Assembly: GCA_963973795.1 (NCBI GenBank)
Contig: CAXBAF010000002.1
Span: 186,001 to 250,000 of the forward strand
From: UBA1926 sp002337215
GTDB lineage: Bacteria > Planctomycetota > Phycisphaerae > Phycisphaerales > UBA1924
Direction of reading: 5' to 3'
DNA: 64,000 nt
Shown here: piece after piece, positions 52,511-59,056 of the stretch
Position numbering within the stretch: position 1 is the stretch's first letter
Layout: each line of letters begins with the position of its first letter
Notes under the pieces: model-generated
Databases searched by the model: none
The model's input: the letters and a program-made list of their open reading frames with translations, nothing else
Told to the model about the DNA's origin: nothing
Translations under genes and position numbers: made by a program

Positions 52511-53670
52511 GTGTCGAGACCTATCCAGCGTCCAGAGTCCACGATCGCAGGTACCTCGACATGGCGGCCCGCGTCGCGATGCGCGCGGCTGGCGATGTCG
52601 AGCCGAACCCGATGGTCGGGGCGGTGATCGTCCGGGGCGGCGAGATCCTCGGTATCGGCCATCACCAGCGATTCGGGGGGTTGCACGCGGAGCGTGAGGC
52701 CCTCGCGGATTGTGCGCGCAAGGGGAACGACCCCGCGGGCGCGACGGTGTACTGCACCCTCGAGCCGTGCGTGCATCATGGCAAGCAGCCGCCCTGCACG
52801 GATGCGCTGATCGGAGCGAAGGTCGGGGCGGTCGTGTTCGCGCGCTCGGACCCGGCGGAAGTCTCGGCGGGCGGGATCGACGTGCTCAGGAATGCCGGCA
52901 TCGAGGCGAGGCTGAGTGACGCGAGCGTGATGGCGGCCCGGCTGAGCGACCCGTTCATCTACCGCGTCCAGACCGGCCTGCCCTGGGTGGTCGCGAAGTG
53001 GGCGCAGACGATCGACGGTCGGATCGCGACGCGGACCGGGGAGAGCCAGTGGATCAGCGGGCCCATGTCGCGCCGGCGGGTCCACCGGCTGCGCGCACGG
53101 ATGGATGCGATTCTGACGGGGCTCGGGACGGTGATGGCCGACGACCCGATGCTGACGGCGCGCGGCGTGCGCCGGCTCCGTCGGCCCTGCCGGCGGATCG
53201 TGCTCGACCGCGACCTCGACATCACCGACGACCGCGCGATCGTGCGCACGGCGGGCGACACCCCCACGTCGATCGTCGTCAACAAGGACCTGCTCACCAG
53301 CGGGATCATCGAGACCCGGCGTGAGCAGCTCGAACAGTTCGGGTGCGAGTTCATCGGCGTGCCCGAGCATCTGGACAGCGCGGGGAGGCTCCGCCTCGAC
53401 ATGCTGCTCGAAGCGCTCGCGGGCGAGTACGGCGTAACAAACCTGATGGTCGAAGCCGGGCCCGGCCTGCTGGGCTCCCTGTTCGAGGCGGACCTGATCT
53501 GCGAGGCGGTCGTCTACGTCGCCCCCCTGCTGCTGGGCGACGCGGAAGCGATGGCGGCGGCCTCGGGGCGGATTGCCGAGCGATTGAGCGAGGGCCGACG
53601 GTTCGAGCTTTGCCGAGTGAAGCGGGTTGGGCAGGATGTGGAGTTGACATACCGACGGGAGCGGGGTTAG
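52507..53670 (+). CDS. ribD: Bifunctional riboflavin biosynthesis deaminase/reductase RibD
   Basis: A 387-aa enzyme doing two steps of riboflavin synthesis: deamination of the pyrimidine, then NADPH reduction of the ribosyl side chain. The ATG at 52507 overlaps the previous stop. The deaminase domain (about 15-150) has GGLHAEREALADCARKGN with the His-Ala-Glu near residue 60, and YCTLEPCVHHGKQPPCTDAL with the zinc Cys. The reductase domain (about 155-387) has VVAKWAQTIDGRIATRTGES, SQWISGPMSRRRVHRLRARM, DAILTGLGTVMADDPMLTAR and VTNLMVEAGPGLLGSLFEAD. No other rib gene is present here. A cluster of REP-like hairpins starts 18 bp after the stop. Confidence 0.94.
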   Translation: MSVETYPASRVHDRRYLDMAARVAMRAAGDVEPNPMVGAVIVRGGEILGIGHHQRFGGLHAEREALADCARKGNDPAGATVYCTLEPCVHHGKQPPCTDALIGAKVGAVVFARSDPAEVSAGGIDVLRNAGIEARLSDASVMAARLSDPFIYRVQTGLPWVVAKWAQTIDGRIATRTGESQWISGPMSRRRVHRLRARMDAILTGLGTVMADDPMLTARGVRRLRRPCRRIVLDRDLDITDDRAIVRTAGDTPTSIVVNKDLLTSGIIETRREQLEQFGCEFIGVPEHLDSAGRLRLDMLLEALAGEYGVTNLMVEAGPGLLGSLFEADLICEAVVYVAPLLLGDAEAMAAASGRIAERLSEGRRFELCRVKRVGQDVELTYRRERG

Positions 53671-53687
53671 TCACGAGCGGAATTCTG

Positions 53688-53877
53688 GGTGCCACCGCTC
53701 GCCGCTTCGGCGCAGCGGTGTTCCGGAGTGACCGCGTGAACGACCGGCACGACTGCGCCTTCGGCGAGTCGTGGCACCCCACAGACCGGTGCCATGGCAA
53801 CGGCGCAGCCTTTGCCATGCTCTTCTGCGATCCCCAAGAACATGGAAAAACCGCTCTGCGGTGTTTCCATGGCACCC
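53688..53877. repeat. Cluster of four REP-like hairpins (cluster B)
   Basis: Four hairpins of the same family as cluster A, alternating in direction. B1 (53688-53720, head left): CACCGCTCGCCG, loop CTT, CGGCGCAGCGGTG, with one bulged base. B2 (53748-53778, head right): CACGACTGCGCC, loop TTC, GGCGAGTCGTG, with the same bulge type. B3 (53788-53819, head left): CATGGCAACGGC, loop GCA, GCCTTTGCCATG, C-T mismatch at position 9. B4 (53841-53877, head right): CATGGAAAAACCGC, loop TCT, GCGGTGTTTCCATG, same mismatch. All heads read GGTGCCA outward. They lie between ribD and the small membrane protein gene, on whose leader they would be transcribed. Confidence 0.82.
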
Positions 53878-53922
53878 GCTGGATGTCGAACTCACGCATC
53901 GGCGGGTGCGTACGCCCGGCGA

Positions 53923-54390
53923 ATGACGCACAATCCACAGCCTCGGCGCGGGTCGATCCCCGCGGTCTCGTTCAATCTCTTGCTGACGCTCTCGCTCGTC
54001 GTGCCGATCCTGATGGGGATCGCGATGGCGGTTCACACTGTCGGCACACCGTGGGAGCCGTTCCGGCATCGCATCTGGATCATCCTGGTGATCTGCGGGC
54101 TGAGTTGGTGCACGGCGATTATGCTCTCGCTGCGTCGGTTCTGCTCACCCGGGACGTTCGCGAGCGATGTGCTGCGGATCGGCGCGTGTCTGTTCACGCT
54201 GCTGTGCCCTGTGATCGCTCGCGTCGTCATCCCGTGGGAAGAGCCTGGCACGGGGATGGGCTCGCCCCTCGCGGTGCTGATCGGGCTCGTTGTCGCAACG
54301 CTCCCGGTCGCGATGTTCCTCGGACTGACGCTGGCTGCCAATGCATGGATGAACAGCGGGCGGAAGAACAGAGCCGACGATCTTGCTTAG
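53923..54390 (+). CDS. Small membrane protein
   Basis: A 155-aa inner-membrane protein of unknown function. The ATG at 53923 (MTHNPQPRRGSIPAVSFNLL) is chosen because the frame upstream runs through the repeat cluster and is not protein-like. Four membrane helices are predicted by eye: about 14-34, 48-66, 83-103 (VLRIGACLFTLLCPVIARVV) and 115-140 (VLIGLVVATLPVAMFLGLTL). The C-terminus is short and basic. The stop overlaps by 4 bp that of the convergent YgfZ-like gene. No family recognised. Confidence 0.65.
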   Translation: MTHNPQPRRGSIPAVSFNLLLTLSLVVPILMGIAMAVHTVGTPWEPFRHRIWIILVICGLSWCTAIMLSLRRFCSPGTFASDVLRIGACLFTLLCPVIARVVIPWEEPGTGMGSPLAVLIGLVVATLPVAMFLGLTLAANAWMNSGRKNRADDLA

Positions 54391-55613
54391 CCGAGAAACG
54401 ACAACCCCTCGCGCACCTTGCCCGACAGCATGGCCCCCTCCGCGTGAACGAACAGTTCCGTGCCGGGTTCCGCGTAGTCGCCCTTCACCATCGCGAGGCA
54501 GATCGGCTCGCCCCCGTTCATCGGGCTGATCGTCGAACTCGTCACCGAGCCCACGGGCTTGCCGATCGGGGTGCCGTCCGGCCCGGCGTCCTGATAGACC
54601 TCCGTGCCCCCCACGGGCTGGCGGGGATGGCCCTCGTCGGTCCGCAGATGCTCTCCGCCCGGCTTGATCGCGACAAGGCGTTGCTTGGGCGACCCGAGGT
54701 TGAACATGCGGGCGACGATCTCCTGACCCAGGTAGCAGCCCTTGGTGAAGGACACGCGCGATTCGAGCAGGCCCGTCTCGCCGGGGAGGGATTCGGTGTT
54801 GAAGTCGATATGGAAGAGCGGCGTGCCGGCCTCGATGCGGGCGGTGTTGTACGCGAGCCACCCCGCGGGGCGGAGCTTGATCTTCGATGACTCGCGTTCC
54901 GGCAGGTTGTGTGGGTCCGCGTCCGCCGCCACCTGCCCCACTTCGATGAGCCGGTCCCACACGGCCTGCGCCGACTCGGCAGGCACCGCGAGTTCGAGCC
55001 CGATCGTCCCGGTCGTGTCGGCGCGGGTGATGAGCACCGGGGCGCCCGCGATCGAACAGACGCACGCCGCGTTGTCTGCGAGGTCCGTCGCGGCGTCGCC
55101 CGCCTGCCGCTCCCCGGCCGCGGCGATGAGGGCGGGGCCCGTCGGGCCCTGCAGGCTGAAACGGTGCGTGCGCTCCGTCGCGTCGGTCAGCTCGGCCTCC
55201 TCCATGATGAGGTAGGCATCGAGTGATTCGATCGTGGGAGCGACGGCGTAGGCGTCGAGATCGATGAGGAGTTTGACGCCGGATTCGGCGTGGACCTTGG
55301 TCAGCCGCATATCGGCGACGATCCGGCCTTTCTTGTTGAGCCAGAACGAAGCGGCGGAGCCGTGGACGGGGATCTTCGCGATGTCCTGCGTGAGCATGCT
55401 CTGCAGGAAGCTGACCGCGTCGGGTCCGGTGACCTCGACGGTCCCGCGATCGGGGCGGTCGATGAGGACGCAGGATTTCCGGAGCGCGGCGTACTCGAAA
55501 TCGAGCTCGCCGAAGGACTCGACTAGTTCGATGCCGTGCGCGGGCGGGCCGTAGGGCAGGAGATCGATCCCTGCGTTGCGGAAGGACTCGGCGAGTGGTG
55601 AGCGGTTGGTCAT
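54387..55613 (-). CDS. YgfZ/GcvT-like folate-binding protein
   Basis: A 408-aa protein of the GcvT superfamily. The start is ATG at 55613 (MTNRSPLAESFRNAGIDLLP). The YgfZ hallmark KGCYLGQEIVARMFNLGS lies near residues 290-307 with the conserved Cys. The N-terminal part has CVLIDRPDRGTVEVTGPDAV, FLQSMLTQDIAKIPVHGS and NKKGRIVADMRLT, which match the folate-binding fold. YgfZ/CAF17 proteins help make or repair certain iron-sulfur enzymes and need tetrahydrofolate. True aminomethyltransferase of glycine cleavage is less likely because the KGC-x-G-QE motif is YgfZ-specific and there are no gcvH or gcvP genes nearby. Confidence 0.87.
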   Translation of the reverse strand: MTNRSPLAESFRNAGIDLLPYGPPAHGIELVESFGELDFEYAALRKSCVLIDRPDRGTVEVTGPDAVSFLQSMLTQDIAKIPVHGSAASFWLNKKGRIVADMRLTKVHAESGVKLLIDLDAYAVAPTIESLDAYLIMEEAELTDATERTHRFSLQGPTGPALIAAAGERQAGDAATDLADNAACVCSIAGAPVLITRADTTGTIGLELAVPAESAQAVWDRLIEVGQVAADADPHNLPERESSKIKLRPAGWLAYNTARIEAGTPLFHIDFNTESLPGETGLLESRVSFTKGCYLGQEIVARMFNLGSPKQRLVAIKPGGEHLRTDEGHPRQPVGGTEVYQDAGPDGTPIGKPVGSVTSSTISPMNGGEPICLAMVKGDYAEPGTELFVHAEGAMLSGKVREGLSFLG

Positions 55614-55732
55614 CGCCGGATGCTACGCTTACAAAGCGCGGTCGATTTTCGGTTTGGCGTCCTGAGATTGTCGAGTCGAGATCCCCGGGTGCCGAGGGCT
55701 GACGCATGAATCAGAAGAAGGAGCGTGACGCG

Positions 55733-56815
55733 ATGAACATCGATCTGCTAAAGCGGTTGTGCGAGATGCCGGGCGTCCCCGGGCGGGAAGAGCGTGTGCG
55801 TGCGCTCATCCGGGATGAGGTCTCGGATCTCTTTGATTCGATCGAAACCGACGCGATGGGCTCGCTGATCTGCCGTCGCTCGCCCAGAACCGCCGGCAAG
55901 GGCAAGCAGAGCAAGAAGCGGAGCGTGAAGGGCGAGCCGCGGAAGCTGATGCAGCTCTGCCACATGGACGAGATCGGGTTCTATGTCCGGCACGTGGACG
56001 ACAAGGGCTTCCTGTGGCTCAACAACGCGGGTGGATTCGACCCGCGGAACCTGTTCAGCCGGCGTGTGCTGGTGATCACCGAGGACGGCGAGTTCAAGGG
56101 CGTGATGAACCCCGGGGGCAAGCCCATCCACACGCAGAGCCCCGAGGACCGCAAGAAGGTGCCCGAGGTCAGCGAGTTCTTCGTCGATGTGGGCCTCAGC
56201 GGCGACGACGCGAAGAAGCGGGTGCGGGTGGGCGACTACGTCGTCATGGACGAGCCGTTCCTGGAGATGGGCGACAAGCTGGTGAGCAAGGCGCTCGACA
56301 ACCGCGTCGCCTGCTGGCTGGGGATCGAATCGGTCCGCAAGCTCGTCAAGAGCGGGACGGGGCACGCCTGCGAGATCGTCGTCGCGTTCACGACCCAGGA
56401 AGAGGTCGGGCTCCGCGGGGCGAAAACCGCCGCGTTCGCCGTCAGGCCCGACATCGGGATCGGGATCGACGTGACGCTCGCGTGCGACACGCCCGGGATC
56501 TCCGAGGCGGACGCCGTCAGCACCCACGGCAAGGGCTTCGCGCTGCACCTCAAGGACGGGTCGTTCATCAGCGATCACGGGCTGGCGAGCCAGATCGAGA
56601 AACTCGCGAAGAAGAAGCGGATCCCGTATCAGCGGTCGATCCTGTCGGCCGGCGGGCAGGACGGCGCCGCGGCGCAGCAAGCGGCGGCGGGCGCGAAGGC
56701 CGTGGGGATCACCGTGGGCACGCGGTACATCCACACGGTGACCGAGATGATCCACAAGTCGGATCTCCAGGCGGCGTGCGACATCCTCGCGGCGTTCATG
56801 GGCGACGCGAAGTGA
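55733..56815 (+). CDS. M42 family metal-dependent aminopeptidase
   Basis: About 360 aa. The ATG at 55733 (MNIDLLKRLCEMPGVPGREE) has AAGGAG 10 bases upstream; an ATG at 55706 is the alternative. M42 enzymes are dodecameric cytoplasmic aminopeptidases with two metal ions. Metal and catalytic residues visible: His in LMQLCHMDEIGFYVRHVD near residue 76, Asp in VSKALDNRVACWLG, the Glu pair in AFTTQEEVGLRGAKTA, Asp in IGIGIDVTLACDTPG and the late His in TRYIHTVTEMIHKSDL. A basic insert near residues 45-65 (AGKGKQSKKRSVKGEPRKL) is longer than usual. Substrate preference is not evident. Confidence 0.9.
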   Translation: MNIDLLKRLCEMPGVPGREERVRALIRDEVSDLFDSIETDAMGSLICRRSPRTAGKGKQSKKRSVKGEPRKLMQLCHMDEIGFYVRHVDDKGFLWLNNAGGFDPRNLFSRRVLVITEDGEFKGVMNPGGKPIHTQSPEDRKKVPEVSEFFVDVGLSGDDAKKRVRVGDYVVMDEPFLEMGDKLVSKALDNRVACWLGIESVRKLVKSGTGHACEIVVAFTTQEEVGLRGAKTAAFAVRPDIGIGIDVTLACDTPGISEADAVSTHGKGFALHLKDGSFISDHGLASQIEKLAKKKRIPYQRSILSAGGQDGAAAQQAAAGAKAVGITVGTRYIHTVTEMIHKSDLQAACDILAAFMGDAK

Positions 56816-57122
56816 GCCGTCCCGGGGCAGTCTGACGCGTTCAAGATCAGGCGATCGAGAGCCTTCGAGAAACCACGAGCCGCTCCGTGTTGGGCGCGAT
56901 ACGTGCGCTGGTACATCGCCCTCCGCAATTCGGTATGGCATGGATGGCCCTCGTTTCGGAACATGGGACGCCCGAACGGTCCGATAGCGCCGAGCCGCGC
57001 TGGTTGGCCCGCACGCCAGTTCGTGGTACTCTCGGAGATTCGAGGGGGGGCGAGAGCCCGCCGTTTTTTAGGATGAGGGTGCGGAGCCGTTCGGCGTCCG
57101 CACGACAAGACGGAGACACGAC
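56816..57122 (+). promoter_or_regulatory. Leader region of PEP-CTERM gene with hairpin
   Basis: About 307 bp. A hairpin at 57079-57103 has outer arms GTGCGGA and TCCGCAC and an inner GCCG/CGGC stem with one bulge, about 20 bp before the start codon. The ribosome binding site CGGAGACACGAC follows it. Upstream, a G-rich stretch GAGGGGGGGCGAGAGCCC is followed by GCCGTTTTTTAG (near 57040-57070), which reads like a weak terminator or attenuator. I see no gene here. Confidence 0.4.
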
Positions 57123-57809
57123 ATGACGTTTTCCATGAACACCGCCGCGGTGGGCGTTACCCTGTGCACCGCGTTCGCCGGCGCTTCGGTCACCATCACC
57201 GGGGCGAGCACGACCGCAACCGCGACATTCGACATGAGCGGGAGCCCATCCGACATCGGCGCGGACAGTTCGTCGCTCCAGGCGGGCCCCCTGCCCCAGA
57301 CGATTTCCTCCGACCTGCTCTTTGTTGTGCCCCCGATGAGCGGCTCCAGCATGACCGCAGACCTTTCGAGTTCGCTCACGGTGAGCAACCTCTCGGCGGT
57401 CGGCTCGAGCGATGCATTCATCGAGTGGACCCGGGGCGGCTCGGGCGTGACCGGCGCGTCGCTCAGGACCTTTGTCTACTTCACCGTCGTGGGCTCGATC
57501 CAGTACGACCTCGACGCCTCGTTCGCGCTGCAATCACCGGGCAACTTCCTGTCGCTCAAGGACGGCAACGGAGCGCAGATCGAGGGAACACCCGTCGGCG
57601 CAACGCTCGACGAGACGGGCGTGCTGGGCCCAGGCACCTACACCCTGGAATTCAGGCTCAACCGCAGCGCGAGCGGATCGGGGGGCACCTCGCTCCTGTT
57701 CGATACGAGCGGCGAGTTCTCGCTCGTGTTCAGCGAGGTCCCCGCGCCGGGTGCGTTCGCGGTGCTCGCGATGGGCCTCGGGGCGGCAACACGGCGTCGA
57801 CGCGGCTGA
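57123..57809 (+). CDS. Secreted PEP-CTERM-like protein
   Basis: A 228-aa exported protein of unknown function. The ATG at 57123 has GGAG 8 bases upstream and starts a signal peptide (MTFSMNTAAVGVTLCTAFAG, cleavage near GAS). The body is Ser/Thr/Gly-rich and beta-type, with no Cys after the signal region (TVSNLSAVGSSDAFIEWTRG, VGSIQYDLDASFALQSPGNF). The C-terminus EVPAPGAFAVLAMGLGAATR then RRRG is a PEP-CTERM tail: Val-Pro-Ala-Pro, hydrophobic run, Arg cluster. This is the second such protein in the window and has no other similarity to the one at 2079. Exosortase-mediated surface anchoring is inferred. Confidence 0.78.
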   Translation: MTFSMNTAAVGVTLCTAFAGASVTITGASTTATATFDMSGSPSDIGADSSSLQAGPLPQTISSDLLFVVPPMSGSSMTADLSSSLTVSNLSAVGSSDAFIEWTRGGSGVTGASLRTFVYFTVVGSIQYDLDASFALQSPGNFLSLKDGNGAQIEGTPVGATLDETGVLGPGTYTLEFRLNRSASGSGGTSLLFDTSGEFSLVFSEVPAPGAFAVLAMGLGAATRRRRG

Positions 57810-57847
57810 TCGCACCGGACACGGAACGCCGGACACACACGCATAGA

Positions 57848-57879
57848 GAAAACGCCGGGCGTCCTTGCCCGGCGTTTTC
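57848..57879. terminator. Bidirectional terminator
   Basis: A 13-bp perfect stem GAAAACGCCGGGC and GCCCGGCGTTTTC with loop GTCCTT. The A and T runs lie inside the stem ends, so it can end transcripts from the PEP-CTERM gene and from the convergent HTH-receiver gene. Confidence 0.88.
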
Positions 57880-57909
57880 GTCAGTAGATCGATTGACTGA
57901 GTCGGCTGG

Positions 57910-58488
57910 TCAAGCGGCGATGCTCGAGACTTCCTCGATCGCGCTGATGACCTGTCGGACCTGGAAGGGCTTCTTGAGGAAGCCGTCGAAGCCGGAGCCG
58001 CGGAGGGCGTGCATCTGTCCGTCGGTGAGCTTGCCGCTCATGCCGATGACGCGGGTGAGCTGGGTCGAGTCCGAGTCGCGGATGAGCCCCGCGATGTCGG
58101 CGCCGTTGGACCCATCCATGTGCAGGTTGATGAGCACAACGTGAGGCCGGAGCCTCTCGCAGAGCAGCCCGGCCTCGAAACTGCCGGTCGCGGTCGAGAC
58201 CTCGTATTCGGTCTGCTCGGCGAGCACCCGCTTGAGGACATCGACGACTTCCTTGTCCTCGTCGACGACGAGGACGCGGAGCGAGCCGCTCACAACCCCG
58301 TCGAGCGGGATCCCGTGCTCTTTCATGAAGCGCACGAGTTCCGAGACGGGGATGCGTCGGTCTTTGGAGCCCGGGATCCGGTAGCCCTTGATCTGCCCCG
58401 AGTCGAACCACTTGGACACTGTCCGCGGGGCGACGTTGCAGATCTTGGCAACTTCTCCGGTCGTAAGAACATCTCGATCTAGAGCCAT
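57910..58488 (-). CDS. Excisionase-type helix-turn-helix fused to an atypical receiver domain
   Basis: A 192-aa protein with DNA-binding domain first. The start is ATG at 58488 (MALDRDVLTTGEVAKICNVA). Residues 8-55 are a MerR/excisionase-like winged helix: LTTGEVAKICNVAPRTVSKW, then GYRIPGSKDRRIPVSELVRF. A receiver fold follows (about 70-190): RVLVVDEDKEVVDVLKRVLA with the acidic pair, and FDGFLKKPFQVRQVISAIEE with the conserved Lys. At the phospho-acceptor position it has Asn (HVVLINLHMDGSNG, where receivers have LLD), so it probably cannot be phosphorylated in the normal way. It may act constitutively or through binding. No kinase gene is adjacent. Confidence 0.85.
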   Translation of the reverse strand: MALDRDVLTTGEVAKICNVAPRTVSKWFDSGQIKGYRIPGSKDRRIPVSELVRFMKEHGIPLDGVVSGSLRVLVVDEDKEVVDVLKRVLAEQTEYEVSTATGSFEAGLLCERLRPHVVLINLHMDGSNGADIAGLIRDSDSTQLTRVIGMSGKLTDGQMHALRGSGFDGFLKKPFQVRQVISAIEEVSSIAA

Positions 58489-59056
58489 CGTGTCACCCTG
58501 TCTGTGCGAGGCGGGTCGCTATTCCGTCCCGGGATGCCCGGCGTGCACACGCCCGGAGTCCCGATCACCGCGGGGTCATCGGACGCTGCATCACGCGGCT
58601 TGACCTCATCGGTCATCCGGCCGGCACAAACACACCTTGTCATCGCAGAATGCGGCCGCACCGACCACCTAAACAAGGTGATTACGCCCATCTTTGGGGC
58701 GGTGTGCGGGCGGCGATGGGTGCTGATATGGTGTGCGCCGCGGCTCGATGGCGGGCCGAGACCGAACATAGTCCGATCGAACACTTTGCCCGGAACCGGC
58801 GTTCTGGGCGGACGGATGGAAACTACGCGTCAACAATGTCATCCTCATGGGGCTCGTCTCAGGGGATGCTCGGGGATCAACCCTCCCCGGGGTTTACACG
58901 AGCCTCGGACACGCCCGCCCACGGGCATCGGGATGGACCGTTGGGAGAACGACCGTCTGAATCGAACTGTCTGATTCATACCGTCTGGTTCATACTGTCT
59001 CGTTGAAACAGGGCGAGCGCCCGCACGGCGTCGACGGATACGCACAGGAGATCGTT
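58489..59056. promoter_or_regulatory. Long intergenic region between divergent genes
   Basis: About 570 bp between the HTH-receiver gene and the HEAT-like gene. No convincing gene: open frames here are rich in Arg, Pro and Gly and lack ribosome binding sites. It holds the 14-bp tandem repeats at 58954-59009 close to the HEAT-like gene and the site AGGAG, 7 bases before GTG 59057. It most likely carries both promoters. A regulatory RNA cannot be excluded. Confidence 0.45.
58954..59009. repeat. Four tandem 14-bp repeats
   Basis: Four head-to-tail units: CGTCTGAATCGAAC, TGTCTGATTCATAC, CGTCTGGTTCATAC and TGTCTCGTTGAAAC. The consensus is YGTCTGRTTCAWAC, with C and T alternating at the first base. 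The array ends 47 bp before the start codon of the HEAT-like gene, a typical place for operator repeats. Confidence 0.75.

Noticed and set aside
58504..58974. Open frames of 119-157 codons in the gap before the HEAT-like gene
   Set aside because: They lack ribosome binding sites, have poor codon periodicity and overlap the tandem repeats.
58954..59009. A short CRISPR array
   Set aside because: The units are directly adjacent with no spacers, are only 14 bp long, and no cas gene is present.
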